From CAVPWP01 sp050789285 (GTDB lineage Bacteria; Pseudomonadota; Alphaproteobacteria; Rhodobacterales; Rhodobacteraceae), in contig NZ_JBOUVX010000001.1 of the NCBI RefSeq assembly GCF_050789285.1, forward strand, positions 1,116,001 to 1,180,000: 64,000 nucleotides of DNA, given 5' to 3'. Under the pieces are notes generated by a model. It had not been told where the DNA came from. It did no database searches and saw only the letters and a list, made by a program, of their open reading frames with translations. Shown in pieces: positions 49,917 to 58,868 of this stretch. The first letter of the stretch is position 1, and every line of letters starts with the position of its first letter. Both the position numbers and the translations under genes were made by a program.

Positions 49917-51371
49917 ATGGTCTCGCGCGTCATTCCCGTCGACCCGTTCGACCTTGTCATCTTCGGCGGCACGGGCGACCTTGCCCAGAAGAAGATCCTG
50001 CCCGGCCTCTATCGCCGCTTCGCCGATGGACAGATGCCGGCCGAGGCGCGCATCATCGGCGCCGCGCGGTCCGACCTGACCTCGGACAGCTATCGCGCCA
50101 TGGTGCGCGACGCCGTGTCCGAGGCGATTCCCGAAGGTCGGCGCAACGGCGACACGCTGACCGCGTTCCTTGGCCGGATCGAGTATGTCACGATCGACGC
50201 CACCGGCACCGCGGGCTGGACCGAGCTTGCCGCGATGGTCCGCCCCGACGTCGTCCGCGCCTTCTATTTCTCGGTCGCGCCAAGCCTTTTCGGCGATCTG
50301 GCCAAGCGGCTGAACGATCACCGCATCGCCTCGCGCCACTGCCGCATCGTCGTCGAAAAGCCCTTCGGGCGCGATCTGGCCTCGGCGCGCGACCTCAATG
50401 CGACGCTCGCCCGCCACTTCTCGGAAGAACAGATCTACCGGATCGACCACTATCTCGGGAAGGAGACGGTGCAGAACCTGATGGCGGTGCGCTTCGCCAA
50501 CGTCCTGTTCGAACCGCTGTGGAACGCGCAATACGTCGACCACGTCCAGATCACGGTGGCCGAGACGGTGGGCGTCGGGGGCAGGGGGGCCTATTACGAC
50601 AAGTCGGGCGCCATGCGGGACATGGTGCAGAACCACCTGATGCAGCTTCTGTGCCTGATCGCGATGGAGCCGCCCAGCCGATTCGACCCTGACGCCGTGC
50701 GCGACGAGAAGCTCAAGGTGATCCGCGCCCTCGACCCGGTCGAGCCGAAGGACATCGTGCGCGGGCAGTACCTGGCGAACGACACGCTCTCGGGCTATCG
50801 GGACGAGGCCGAAAGCCCCGACAGCCGCACCGAAAGCTTCATCGCGCTGAAGTGCGGGATCTCGAACTGGCGGTGGGCGGGCACGCCCTTCTACCTCCGC
50901 ACCGGCAAGCGTCTGAAGGCGCGCGCCTCGGAAATCGCGGTGGTGTTCAAGGACGCCCCGCACGCGATCTTCGGCCAGTCGGCCGGCACCCACCGCAACA
51001 TCCTGTCGATCCGGCTTCAGCCGAACGAGGGCATCACCCTTGGCGTGACGATCAAGGAACCCGGCCCCGGCGGCATGCGCCTTCTCGACGTGCCGCTCGA
51101 CATGTCCTTCGCCGACGCGCTTGGCCCCGAGGCCAGCGAGGTGCCCGACGCCTACGAGCGGCTGATCATGGACGTGATCCGGGGCAACCAGACGCTGTTC
51201 ATGCGCGGCGACGAGGTCGAGGCCGCCTGGGCCTGGACCGACCCACTGATCGAGGGCTGGACCGAGCGCGGCGATGCCCCCGCGCCCTACGAGATCGGCT
51301 CGACCGGGCCGGAAGAGGCCGCGATCCTAATGCACCGCGCCGGGCGCAAGTGGCGGGAGATCCGGCCATGA
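49917..51371 (+). CDS. zwf: Glucose-6-phosphate dehydrogenase
   Basis: A 484-residue G6PDH. The nucleotide loop FGGTGDLAQKKILPGLYRR and the active-site RIDHYLGKETVQN (catalytic His in RIDHYLGKE) are intact, as is the C-terminal WAWTDPLIEGW. It oxidises glucose-6-phosphate to 6-phosphogluconolactone with NADP+. It overlaps pgl by four bases. No edd or eda is in the window, but this operon normally feeds the Entner-Doudoroff route. Confidence 0.96.
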   Translation: MVSRVIPVDPFDLVIFGGTGDLAQKKILPGLYRRFADGQMPAEARIIGAARSDLTSDSYRAMVRDAVSEAIPEGRRNGDTLTAFLGRIEYVTIDATGTAGWTELAAMVRPDVVRAFYFSVAPSLFGDLAKRLNDHRIASRHCRIVVEKPFGRDLASARDLNATLARHFSEEQIYRIDHYLGKETVQNLMAVRFANVLFEPLWNAQYVDHVQITVAETVGVGGRGAYYDKSGAMRDMVQNHLMQLLCLIAMEPPSRFDPDAVRDEKLKVIRALDPVEPKDIVRGQYLANDTLSGYRDEAESPDSRTESFIALKCGISNWRWAGTPFYLRTGKRLKARASEIAVVFKDAPHAIFGQSAGTHRNILSIRLQPNEGITLGVTIKEPGPGGMRLLDVPLDMSFADALGPEASEVPDAYERLIMDVIRGNQTLFMRGDEVEAAWAWTDPLIEGWTERGDAPAPYEIGSTGPEEAAILMHRAGRKWREIRP

Positions 51372-52039
51372 GGTTTGTCGAGTATCCCGACCGCGACATG
51401 ATGATGATCGACGTCGCGAACGTGCTCGCGGGCGAAATCAACGCGACCCTGATGCACGAGGACCGCTGCACCCTGGCCGTGCCGGGCGGCACGACGCCAG
51501 GGCCCGTGTTCCAGTCGCTCTGCGCGGCCAAGCTCGACTGGAGCAGAGTCGACGTGCTTCTGACCGACGAACGCTGGGTCGACGAGGGGGACCCGCGCTC
51601 GAACGCGCGGCTTCTGCGCCAGACGCTGCTGACCAACCGGGCGGCGGCGGCGCGGTTCCACCCCTTCTACCGCGCGGGCCAGTCGCCCGACGAGGCCGCG
51701 CCGGACCTCGGGGACATGGTCACGCGGCTGCTGCCGGTGTCGGTCCTGCTTCTGGGCATGGGGGCGGACATGCACACGGCCTCGCTTTTCCCGGGCGCCG
51801 ACGGGCTTGGGGCCGCGCTGGCGTCCGACGCGCCGCCGGTGCTGCCGATCACCGCCCCTGGCAGCGGCGAGGCGCGGGTGACGCTGACCGCGCCGGTCCT
51901 GGACGGGGCGATGTCGACGCATGTCCTGGTGACCGGCGCCGAGAAGCACGCCGCGCTCGAGCGCGCCGCGCAACTGACGCCGGCCGAGGCGCCGATCCGC
52001 TCCGTCTGGGGCAGGGCGACGGTTCACTGGGCGGCTTGA
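51368..52039 (+). CDS. pgl: 6-phosphogluconolactonase
   Basis: A 223-residue lactonase of the DevB/Pgl family. LAVPGGTTPGPVF, LLTDERWVDEGDPRSN and LLGMGADMHTASLFPG are the three active-site segments. It opens 6-phosphogluconolactone made by Zwf. The ATG lies within the zwf stop (ATGA overlap), and pgi follows 28 bp later. Confidence 0.94.
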   Translation: MRFVEYPDRDMMMIDVANVLAGEINATLMHEDRCTLAVPGGTTPGPVFQSLCAAKLDWSRVDVLLTDERWVDEGDPRSNARLLRQTLLTNRAAAARFHPFYRAGQSPDEAAPDLGDMVTRLLPVSVLLLGMGADMHTASLFPGADGLGAALASDAPPVLPITAPGSGEARVTLTAPVLDGAMSTHVLVTGAEKHAALERAAQLTPAEAPIRSVWGRATVHWAA

Positions 52040-52067
52040 CGCAGGACAGCGCAGAAGGACAACGACG

Positions 52068-53687
52068 ATGACGCTCGACTGGCAGACCCTTTCGGCCCGC
52101 GCCGCCGCCGCGAAATCCCGCCGGATCCTCGATCTTTTCGACGGGACCGACCGCGCCCGCGACTTCTCGGTCGAGGCGGGCGGCTTGCTCTTCGACTATT
52201 CGAAGACGCACATGACCCCGGACGACCGCGACCTGCTGCTTGGGATGTATCGCGCCGCCGGCGTCGAGGCGCGGCGCGAGGCGATGTTCGAGGGCCGCAA
52301 GATCAACGACACCGAAGACCGCGCGGTGCTGCACACGGCGCTGCGCAACCTCGACGGCGGGCCGGTCCTGGTCGATGGCCAGGACGTCATGCCCGGCGTT
52401 CTCGCCACGCTCGACCGGATGGGCCGCTTCGCCGAGGACGTGCGCGCGGGCCGCTTCCGGGGCAGGGGCGGGGCGATCACCGACGTGGTCAACATCGGCA
52501 TCGGCGGCTCCGACCTTGGCCCGGCGATGGCCACGCTGGCGCTTGCGCCCTATCACGACGGGCCGCGCTGCCACTTCGTCTCGAACATCGACGGCGCGCA
52601 TGTGGCCGACATCCTGCGCCCGCTCGACCCCGCGCGGACGCTGGTCATCGTGGCCTCGAAGACCTTCACCACGATCGAGACCATGACCAACGCGGCCACG
52701 GCCAAGGCCTGGATGAGCGAGGCGGTCGCCCGCCCCGCCGACCAGTTCGCGGCCCTTTCGACCGCGGCCGAGCGCACCGAAGCCTTCGGCATCCACCCCG
52801 ACCGCGTCTTCGGTTTCGAGGACTGGGTCGGCGGCCGCTATTCGATGTGGGGCCCGATCGGGCTGTCGCTGATGATCGCCATTGGCCGCGACGCCTTCCA
52901 TGCCTTTCTGCGCGGCGGACAGGAGATGGACCGCCACTTCCGCGCCGCCGCGCCGCGGGACAGCCTGCCTGTGATGCTGGCGCTGAGCGGGCTCTGGCAC
53001 AACCAGGGGATGGGCCTGCCCACCCGCGCCGTCCTGCCCTACGAACAGCGCCTTGCCCGGCTGCCGGCCTATCTTCAGCAACTCGAGATGGAATCGAACG
53101 GCAAGCAGACCACGATGGAGGGTGGGCAGGTGCCTGCGGCCTCGGTCCCGGTGGTCTGGGGCGAACCCGGCACCAATGGCCAGCACGCATTCTACCAGAT
53201 GATCCACCAGGGCACGCAGGTCGTGCCGTGCGAGTTCCTTCTGGGCGCCGAGGGCCACGAGCCCGAGCTTGCCCACCATCACCAGCTTCTGGTGGCCAAC
53301 TGCCTTGCCCAGTCGCAGGCGCTGATGACCGGCCGCAGCCTCGCCCAGGCCGAGGCGCTGATGGCGAAGGCGGGCTTCACCGGGGACGACCTGCGCCGCC
53401 AGGCCGCGCACCGGGTCTTTCCCGGCAACCGCCCGTCCGTGACGCTGGTCTACCCGAAGCTCACCCCCTTCGTCCTGGGCCAGATCATCGCCCTTTACGA
53501 ACACCGCACCTTCGTCGAGGGGGCGATGCTGGGCATCAATTCCTTCGACCAGTGGGGGGTCGAACTGGGCAAGGAACTGGCGAAATCGCTTGAACCCGTG
53601 GTCGCGGGCGAGGCGCCGGGCGAAGGGCTCGACCCCTCGACGCAGGCCCTTGTCGCCACCGTCCACCGCTTCGCCGACGCGGGCTGA
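52068..53687 (+). CDS. pgi: Glucose-6-phosphate isomerase
   Basis: A 539-residue Pgi. NIGIGGSDLGPAM binds phosphate, EDWVGGRYSMWGPIGLS and QLEMESNGK are the PGI signatures and GTNGQHAFYQMIHQGT holds the catalytic Glu-adjacent His segment. It links glucose-6-phosphate and fructose-6-phosphate. It ends the zwf operon; a terminator-repeat lies 35 bp later. Confidence 0.96.
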   Translation: MTLDWQTLSARAAAAKSRRILDLFDGTDRARDFSVEAGGLLFDYSKTHMTPDDRDLLLGMYRAAGVEARREAMFEGRKINDTEDRAVLHTALRNLDGGPVLVDGQDVMPGVLATLDRMGRFAEDVRAGRFRGRGGAITDVVNIGIGGSDLGPAMATLALAPYHDGPRCHFVSNIDGAHVADILRPLDPARTLVIVASKTFTTIETMTNAATAKAWMSEAVARPADQFAALSTAAERTEAFGIHPDRVFGFEDWVGGRYSMWGPIGLSLMIAIGRDAFHAFLRGGQEMDRHFRAAAPRDSLPVMLALSGLWHNQGMGLPTRAVLPYEQRLARLPAYLQQLEMESNGKQTTMEGGQVPAASVPVVWGEPGTNGQHAFYQMIHQGTQVVPCEFLLGAEGHEPELAHHHQLLVANCLAQSQALMTGRSLAQAEALMAKAGFTGDDLRRQAAHRVFPGNRPSVTLVYPKLTPFVLGQIIALYEHRTFVEGAMLGINSFDQWGVELGKELAKSLEPVVAGEAPGEGLDPSTQALVATVHRFADAG

Positions 53688-53721
53688 TCCCCGCGCGCGG
53701 CCAGCGCGGCTCCATCGACCT

Positions 53722-53766
53722 GCAAATATCCTCGGGGGAGCGCGAGGGGGCGGACAGCCCCCTCGC
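53722..53766. terminator. Intergenic repeat with hairpin GCGAGGGGGC-ggaca-GCCCCCTCGC (copy 2)
   Basis: A perfect 10-base stem with a five-base loop, preceded by AAATATCCTCGGGGGAGC. It shares the GGGGAGCGCGAGGGG core with copy 1 at 39656-39693. It sits between pgi and the converging thioesterase gene, almost touching the stop codon of the latter, so it fits a bidirectional terminator. Confidence 0.75.
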
Positions 53767-53767
53767 C

Positions 53768-54241
53768 CTAGCGTTCGTCCCGGGCGCCGTCCCGCGTGAC
53801 AAGCACCGCACGCTCGGCGTCCGTCAGCGGCAGGCTGCGCGCACCCGCGGGATCGGTCCGGACGATGACCGCGCTCCCGCTGGTGCAAAGCCGCCCCCCG
53901 CTCCAGACCGCATAGGCCTTGCGGAAGCTCGTCCGCCCGACACTCTCGCAGCGGGCCGTCACGATGTAATCGTCGTTGAGAAAGAGCGGCGCGTGATAGT
54001 CGCAGCTCAGGCTGCGGACCACGAAGGTCGGGTCCTCGGGCCGGTACTGCGTGATCCCGCGGTCGACGAACCACAGAACCCGCAGCGTCTCGAACCAGCG
54101 CAGGTAGGTGGTGTTGTTGACATGGTTCAGGGCGTCAAGCTCGTAAAAGCGCACGCGGTCCGCATGGCCGAAGCTCCAGGGCTCGGGAATGCCGGCGGCG
54201 CGCAGGCGTTCACCGGACAGAGGGGTGAGATAGTCGGTCAT
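53768..54241 (-). CDS. 4HBT-family acyl-CoA thioesterase
   Basis: A 157-residue hotdog-fold protein. YELDALNHVNNTTYLRWFETLRV holds the catalytic Asp/His-Asn region of the YbgC/4-hydroxybenzoyl-CoA thioesterase group, and a second half with LSCDYHAPLFLNDDY completes the fold. The acyl substrate is unknown. It follows tRNA-Gly by 13 bases on the same strand, so they may share a transcript. Confidence 0.87.
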   Translation of the reverse strand: MTDYLTPLSGERLRAAGIPEPWSFGHADRVRFYELDALNHVNNTTYLRWFETLRVLWFVDRGITQYRPEDPTFVVRSLSCDYHAPLFLNDDYIVTARCESVGRTSFRKAYAVWSGGRLCTSGSAVIVRTDPAGARSLPLTDAERAVLVTRDGARDER

Positions 54242-54254
54242 GGCGTCAGGATAC

Positions 54255-54328
54255 TGGAGCGGGTGAAGGGAATCGAACCCTCGTCGTAAGCTTGGGAAGC
54301 TTCTGCTCTACCATTGAGCTACACCCGC
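54255..54328 (-). tRNA. tRNA-Gly (anticodon CCC)
   Basis: Read on the minus strand, the 74-base gene folds into a full cloverleaf: acceptor GCGGGTG pairing with CACCCGC, D-arm GCTC-AATGGTA-GAGC, anticodon loop TTCCCAA, T-arm GAGGG-TTCGATT-CCCTT, and an encoded CCA end after the discriminator T. It reads GGG Gly codons. It closely resembles the GlyU type of E. coli. Confidence 0.96.
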
Positions 54329-54391
54329 CCGTCTGCCCCAGGACTTACGGCGCGCGGCGGGGCTCGTCAAGGACGGCCGCAGGCGGTGCCG

Positions 54392-55321
54392 TCAGCCGTC
54401 CAGCAGACACAGCGCCTCGCGGCGGCCGATGCAGGGCAGGCAGCTGCGGCCGGCGTCGGGGTGCGCGAGGTCGGGGAATATCTCGGCCAGTTCGGCAAGC
54501 GACGCCGCGTCGTAGGAGGCCAACGCCACTTCGCCCAGAAGCAGCGACTCGGTCGACAGACCGTTGGCCCAGACAAGGTCATGATCCTGAAGGCAGAAGT
54601 GCACGTAACGCACGCCATCTTCGGGCGCGGGCGGGTGCAGCACCTGCGCGTCGTCGACAAGGTGCACGGCATGGGCAAGCACCGCCGGCGCGCCGAACAG
54701 AAGCTCGGCCCGCCAGCCCGTCAGCGCGATGCGGTGCTGGGGCGAAACCCTCAGGTCGCGGTAGGGCGCGCCTGGGCCGAAGGCGTCCTTGCGGATGGTG
54801 ACGGGGCGCAGGTGGGGCGCGGCCCGCAGCTCGGCGCCGCTCAGCCGGCGCTCGCCGATCCAGCGGATGGGCGCGGGCCAGCCTTCGCCCGTCAGCACCA
54901 GATCGCCGACCATCAATTCTTCGACCGGAACCTCGCCGCGCGCCGTGCGGATCAGCGTGCCGGCCACGAAGCAGGGGACGACACCGGGCGGAAGCGACAC
55001 CGTGACGTTCAGCGTGTCGCTGTTTCCTCCGCCGCCTCCGGCGCGCACGGCGCCGATGACAAGCTGCAGCGACGTGCCCGCGGGAATGTTCACGCCCGGC
55101 GTCAGGACGACAGACAGGCGCGCTGACAGGGGGCCGGTCTCGGAGATCGTGACGGTATAGTCCGCAGGCGTCAGCACGCCGTCAGAGATGACCTGCACCG
55201 ACCACGTCACGTTCAGCCGGTTGACGATGTAGTTGGCGGTCAGTTCGGCATCGCCTGGCGAGATCGCAAGGGTCTCCGGCCCGATGATCGTCAGCCGCCC
55301 TCCGCCTGGTCCTGTACCCAT
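54392..55321 (-). CDS. Hint-domain protein with N-terminal beta-sandwich
   Basis: A 309-residue protein. Residues 1-115 look like a beta-rich module (Thr/Val/Ser repeats, TVTISETGPLSARLSVVL) ending in a Gly-rich linker. Residues from 118 form an intact Hint domain: PCFVAGTLIRTARGEVPVEE with the catalytic Cys, IRWIGERRL, and LRVSPQHRIAL with the conserved His. Such proteins are frequent in Rhodobacteraceae and may be secreted or self-processing; no signal peptide is visible here. Contrast with the defective Hint protein at 7888-8427. Confidence 0.85.
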   Translation of the reverse strand: MGTGPGGGRLTIIGPETLAISPGDAELTANYIVNRLNVTWSVQVISDGVLTPADYTVTISETGPLSARLSVVLTPGVNIPAGTSLQLVIGAVRAGGGGGNSDTLNVTVSLPPGVVPCFVAGTLIRTARGEVPVEELMVGDLVLTGEGWPAPIRWIGERRLSGAELRAAPHLRPVTIRKDAFGPGAPYRDLRVSPQHRIALTGWRAELLFGAPAVLAHAVHLVDDAQVLHPPAPEDGVRYVHFCLQDHDLVWANGLSTESLLLGEVALASYDAASLAELAEIFPDLAHPDAGRSCLPCIGRREALCLLDG

Positions 55322-55370
55322 GTCATCCTCGGTGGCAACGCCCGGACCGAGTTTAGCCGTGCTTGCTGCA

Positions 55371-55400
55371 ATGGCAATGAAGCTGACGCCTCATTGCCAT
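55371..55400. repeat. Perfect inverted repeat ATGGCAATGA-N10-TCATTGCCAT
   Basis: Ten-base arms around a ten-base loop, 50 bp upstream of the Hint gene start and 36 bp after the ASKHA gene stop (both minus strand). It could end the ASKHA transcript, though no T-run follows, or act as an operator for the Hint gene. Confidence 0.55.
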
Positions 55401-55435
55401 CGGTCGCGGACAATCGGGGCCTTCAGTCCGGACGG

Positions 55436-57472
55436 TCAGTCGCGTCGACGCCGCCGCGCGCGCCCTTCGCCGCCGCCGGTGTTGAAGGCGACATCGGGCA
55501 GGGTGGCCACCGCGCGAAGGTGCGGGAAATCCGCCGTCGCGTGCGGAATGGCGTTGGCGGCCACGAAATGCTCCTGAAAGCGCGGTTCGATGGCGGTCTC
55601 GATCTTGATGATCTTCGCCACGTCCGCCTCGATCCGGGCGCGCGCGGTCACGTCGCAGAGCGCGATGCGCGCCCCGGTGCCGGCGGCGTTCCCCGCCGAT
55701 GTGACCTTGTCGAGCGGCGCGTCGGGGATCATGCCCAGGACCATGGCGTGCTTGGGGCTGATATGCGCGCCGAAGGCGCCGGCCAGCACGACGCGGTCGA
55801 CGGTGTCGGTGCCGATCTCGTCCATCAGCAGGCGCGCGCCGGCGTAAAGCGCCGACTTGGCAAGCTGGATCGCGCGGATGTCGCCCTGCGTGACAAGGAT
55901 CAGCGGCCCGCCGTCGGCGCGGCCATCGTGCAGCATGTACGAGAAGGTGCGCCCGTCGGGGAGGCAGCGCGCGGTCCCCGTCTGCTCGGGGTTGCCGATC
56001 AGGCCCGAAGGATCGAGAAGGCCGGCCATCCGCATCTCGGCCACCGCCTCGATGATGCCCGAGCCGCAGATGCCGGTGATCCCGGTCGTCGCGGTCGCCT
56101 CGGCAAAGCCGGGGTCGTCCGACCACAGATCGCTGCCGATGACGCGGAAGCGCGGCTCTTTCGTCGCGGGGTCGATTTCGACCCGCTCGATCGCGCCCGG
56201 GGCGGCGCGCTGGCCGGACGAGATCTGGGCCCCTTCGAAGGCGGGGCCGGTGGGAGACGAACAGGCCAGAACCCGGTCGCGGTTGCCCAGCAGGATCTCG
56301 GCGTTGGTGCCCACGTCGACGACAAGGACCAGATCGTCCGAGGTCTGCGGCGATTCCGACAGCGCCACCGCCGCGGCGTCGGCCCCCACATGACCCGCGA
56401 TGCAGGGCAGGATATAGGCGCGCGCGGCCGGGTTCACGCCGGCGATGCCCATCTCGGCCAGCGACAGGTCAAGCGCCGAGGACGTGGCCAGCGCGAAGGG
56501 CGCCTGGCCAAGCTCGACCGGGTCGATCCCCAGCAGCAGGTGGTGCATGACCGGGTTGCAGACGAAGACCGCCTCGACGATCTGGCGCGCCTCGATCCCG
56601 GCTTCGGTCGCCAGTTCCTGGGCCAGCCGGCCGATCGCCTCGCGCACGACGGCCGTCATCTCGGCGTCGCCGCCGGGGTTCATCATGGCATAGCTCACCC
56701 GGCTCATCAGGTCCTCGCCGAAGCGGATCTGCGGGTTCATGACCCCGGCCGAGGCGGCGACCGATCCGTTGCGCAGGTCGGTCAGATGTGCGGCGATGGT
56801 GGTCGACCCAAGGTCGATCGCCAGGCCGTAAAGGCGCCCCTCCCAGAACCCGGGCCAAAGGTCGAGGATGCGGTGCCCGTCGTCGTGGTTGCCCTTGTGA
56901 AGCGCCACCGTCGCCGCCCAGCCGCCCTTGCGCAGGGCCGGCTGCAGACGCGCAAGCACCGGCAGCGGCGCGGTCACGTCCCCGATCGCCCATTCGCGCG
57001 CCAGCGCCGCCTTCAGGCGCTCGAAGTCGCCGGTGGGTTCGTGCATGTCGGGCTCGGCCACCTCGACATAGTACAGCCGGGTGGCGGGGTTCATCTCGAT
57101 CACCCGGTCGGACGCCGACTTGCGGATGACCTGCTTGTGCACCTGGCTTTCGGGCGGCACGTCGATGACGATGTTGCCCTGGACGGTGGCCTGGCACCCC
57201 AGACGGCGTCCGGCGGCCAGCCCGCGCTTCTGCCTGTAGCGTTCTTCGACCGCGTTCCAGTCCGACAGCGCGCCCTCGGCCACGGTGACGCCGTGCTTGG
57301 GGAAATCGCCATAGGACGGCGTGATCTGGCATTTCGAGCAGATGCCCCGCCCGCCGCAGACCGAATCGAGGTCGACGCCAAGCTGGCGCGCGGCGGTCAG
57401 CACGGGCGTGCCCAGGGCGAAGCGGCCGCGCTTGCCCGAAGGCGTGAAGATCACGAGTGCATCGGCGGTCAT
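55436..57472 (-). CDS. Ferredoxin-ASKHA corrinoid-activation protein (RamA-like)
   Basis: A 678-residue protein. An N-terminal [2Fe-2S] domain carries CGGRGICSKC and a later Cys in RLGCQATV; the rest is the ASKHA ATPase fold of DUF4445 proteins (LAIDLGSTTIAAHLTDL, VVDVGTNAEILLG, GICGSGIIEAV). Relatives reductively reactivate Co(II) corrinoid methyltransferase proteins at the cost of ATP. An Arg-rich tail ends the protein. ATG 57472 with GGGAGA upstream is preferred to a start 13 codons earlier. It belongs with the methyltransferase locus but is separated from it by a small plus-strand gene. Confidence 0.88.
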   Translation of the reverse strand: MTADALVIFTPSGKRGRFALGTPVLTAARQLGVDLDSVCGGRGICSKCQITPSYGDFPKHGVTVAEGALSDWNAVEERYRQKRGLAAGRRLGCQATVQGNIVIDVPPESQVHKQVIRKSASDRVIEMNPATRLYYVEVAEPDMHEPTGDFERLKAALAREWAIGDVTAPLPVLARLQPALRKGGWAATVALHKGNHDDGHRILDLWPGFWEGRLYGLAIDLGSTTIAAHLTDLRNGSVAASAGVMNPQIRFGEDLMSRVSYAMMNPGGDAEMTAVVREAIGRLAQELATEAGIEARQIVEAVFVCNPVMHHLLLGIDPVELGQAPFALATSSALDLSLAEMGIAGVNPAARAYILPCIAGHVGADAAAVALSESPQTSDDLVLVVDVGTNAEILLGNRDRVLACSSPTGPAFEGAQISSGQRAAPGAIERVEIDPATKEPRFRVIGSDLWSDDPGFAEATATTGITGICGSGIIEAVAEMRMAGLLDPSGLIGNPEQTGTARCLPDGRTFSYMLHDGRADGGPLILVTQGDIRAIQLAKSALYAGARLLMDEIGTDTVDRVVLAGAFGAHISPKHAMVLGMIPDAPLDKVTSAGNAAGTGARIALCDVTARARIEADVAKIIKIETAIEPRFQEHFVAANAIPHATADFPHLRAVATLPDVAFNTGGGEGRARRRRRD

Positions 57473-57619
57473 CGACGGGTCTCCCGGGGCAGGGTGATGC
57501 AGGAATGCCACCGCGCCGGCCGGACCCCGCCATCGGCGGGTCCCCGCCTAACGGGTCGCGCGGCCGCCGTGATATCGACCCTCGCACAAAACGTCATCCG
57601 ATTCCCTGCATTCGCTGCC

Positions 57620-57889
57620 ATGCCATTCGATCCCTACGTTCCCGCAACTGCCCTGGCCTATGTCCTGCTCCAGGTGCCGGCGCTTCTGTGGCTGACCGGC
57701 GCCTGGGCGCGCGCCGCGATGGTCCCCGCGGTGGCGATGGCCGGGGCGCTTCTGGTCTTCATCCTGGGGATGATGACCCCGCTTCCCCTGACGATCCTGC
57801 CCCTTGCGCTTGGCCTTCCGCTGGGCGTCCTCTACCTCGCGGCGCTCTGGCTCGCGCGGATGGCGCTGTCGCTTCGGCGAAGCGCCTGA
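57620..57889 (+). CDS. Small three-helix membrane protein
   Basis: An 89-residue frame: MPFDPYVPATALAYVLLQVP opens it, and three hydrophobic segments cover nearly the rest, ending in LSLRRSA. It fills the gap between two minus-strand genes and is not a shadow of either. Hydrophobic pattern and positive-inside ends support a real membrane protein of unknown function. It lies four bases from the stop of the converging methyltransferase. Confidence 0.65.
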   Translation: MPFDPYVPATALAYVLLQVPALLWLTGAWARAAMVPAVAMAGALLVFILGMMTPLPLTILPLALGLPLGVLYLAALWLARMALSLRRSA

Positions 57890-57893
57890 GGCG

Positions 57894-58868
57894 TCACGCC
57901 CGCCGCCGCCGCCGCCCGCTGCCGCCCGCCGCCGCCGCGGCGGCGCTGGCCTCGGCGAAGGGCACGCCCGCCTCGACCTGTTCGAGGATGCGCGAAAAAC
58001 GGATCCACTCGCCGCCGTTCGGGTCGTGGTTCATCAGGAAGTTCGCCGCGCGGATCGCCTCCATCTCGACGGGGCGGACGGGGTTCATGATCGCGCTGGT
58101 CATGCCGGCGCCGATCGCCATCGGGAGGAAGGCCGCGTTGACGCCGTGGCGGTGCGGCAGTCCGAACGAGATGTTCGAGGCCCCGCAGGTGGTGTTGACG
58201 CCCAGTTCCTCGCGCAGGCGGCGGACAAGGGCGAAGACCTGCTGCCCGGCCGTCGCCATCGCGCCCACCGGCATCACCAGGGGGTCGACCACGATGTCAT
58301 GGGCCGGGATGCCATGGTCGGCGGCGCGCTGCACGATCTTCCGGGCCACCTCGAAACGGACGTCGGGATCCTCGGAAATCCCGGTCTCGTCGTTCGAGAT
58401 CGCGACCACCGGCAGCTTGTACTTGGCGACCAGCGGCAGGATCGCCTCCATCTTTTCGTCCTCGCCGGTCGTCGAGTTGATCAGCGGCCGCCCTTCGACC
58501 ACCTCGAGCGCGGCCTCGATCGCGCCGGTCACCGACGAGTCGATGCACAGCGGCACGTCGGTGATCGCCTGCACCCGCCGGACAAGCTCGCGCATCAGAG
58601 GCGGCTCGACGAAGTTGTTGTCGGCATAGCGCGGGTCTTCGGCCATCTTGTTCTTGAAGACCGCGCCCGAGTTCACGTCGAGCACCATCGCCCCGCAGGC
58701 CACCTGTTCCAGCGCGTCCTTCTCGACGGTCGAGAAATCGCCGGCCTCAAGCTCGGCATTCAGCTTCGAGCGGCCCGAGGGGTTGATGCGCTCGCCGATG
58801 ACGCAGAAGGGCTCGTCGAAGCCGATGACGACGGTCTTGGTCTTCGATTCGATCACGGTGCGGGTCAT
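57894..58868 (-). CDS. Methyltetrahydrofolate:corrinoid methyltransferase
   Basis: A 324-residue pterin-binding TIM barrel related to AcsE/MtgA and the folate domain of MetH. VIGERINPSGRSKL, VLDVNSGAV, PLCIDSSV and PLINSTTGE are the pterin-site segments, and NTTCGASNISFGLP follows. It should move a methyl group between a corrinoid protein and tetrahydrofolate. The C-terminus is Ala/Gly then Arg-rich. Its ATG overlaps the HAD gene stop by four bases. Confidence 0.9.
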   Translation of the reverse strand: MTRTVIESKTKTVVIGFDEPFCVIGERINPSGRSKLNAELEAGDFSTVEKDALEQVACGAMVLDVNSGAVFKNKMAEDPRYADNNFVEPPLMRELVRRVQAITDVPLCIDSSVTGAIEAALEVVEGRPLINSTTGEDEKMEAILPLVAKYKLPVVAISNDETGISEDPDVRFEVARKIVQRAADHGIPAHDIVVDPLVMPVGAMATAGQQVFALVRRLREELGVNTTCGASNISFGLPHRHGVNAAFLPMAIGAGMTSAIMNPVRPVEMEAIRAANFLMNHDPNGGEWIRFSRILEQVEAGVPFAEASAAAAAAGGSGRRRRRA

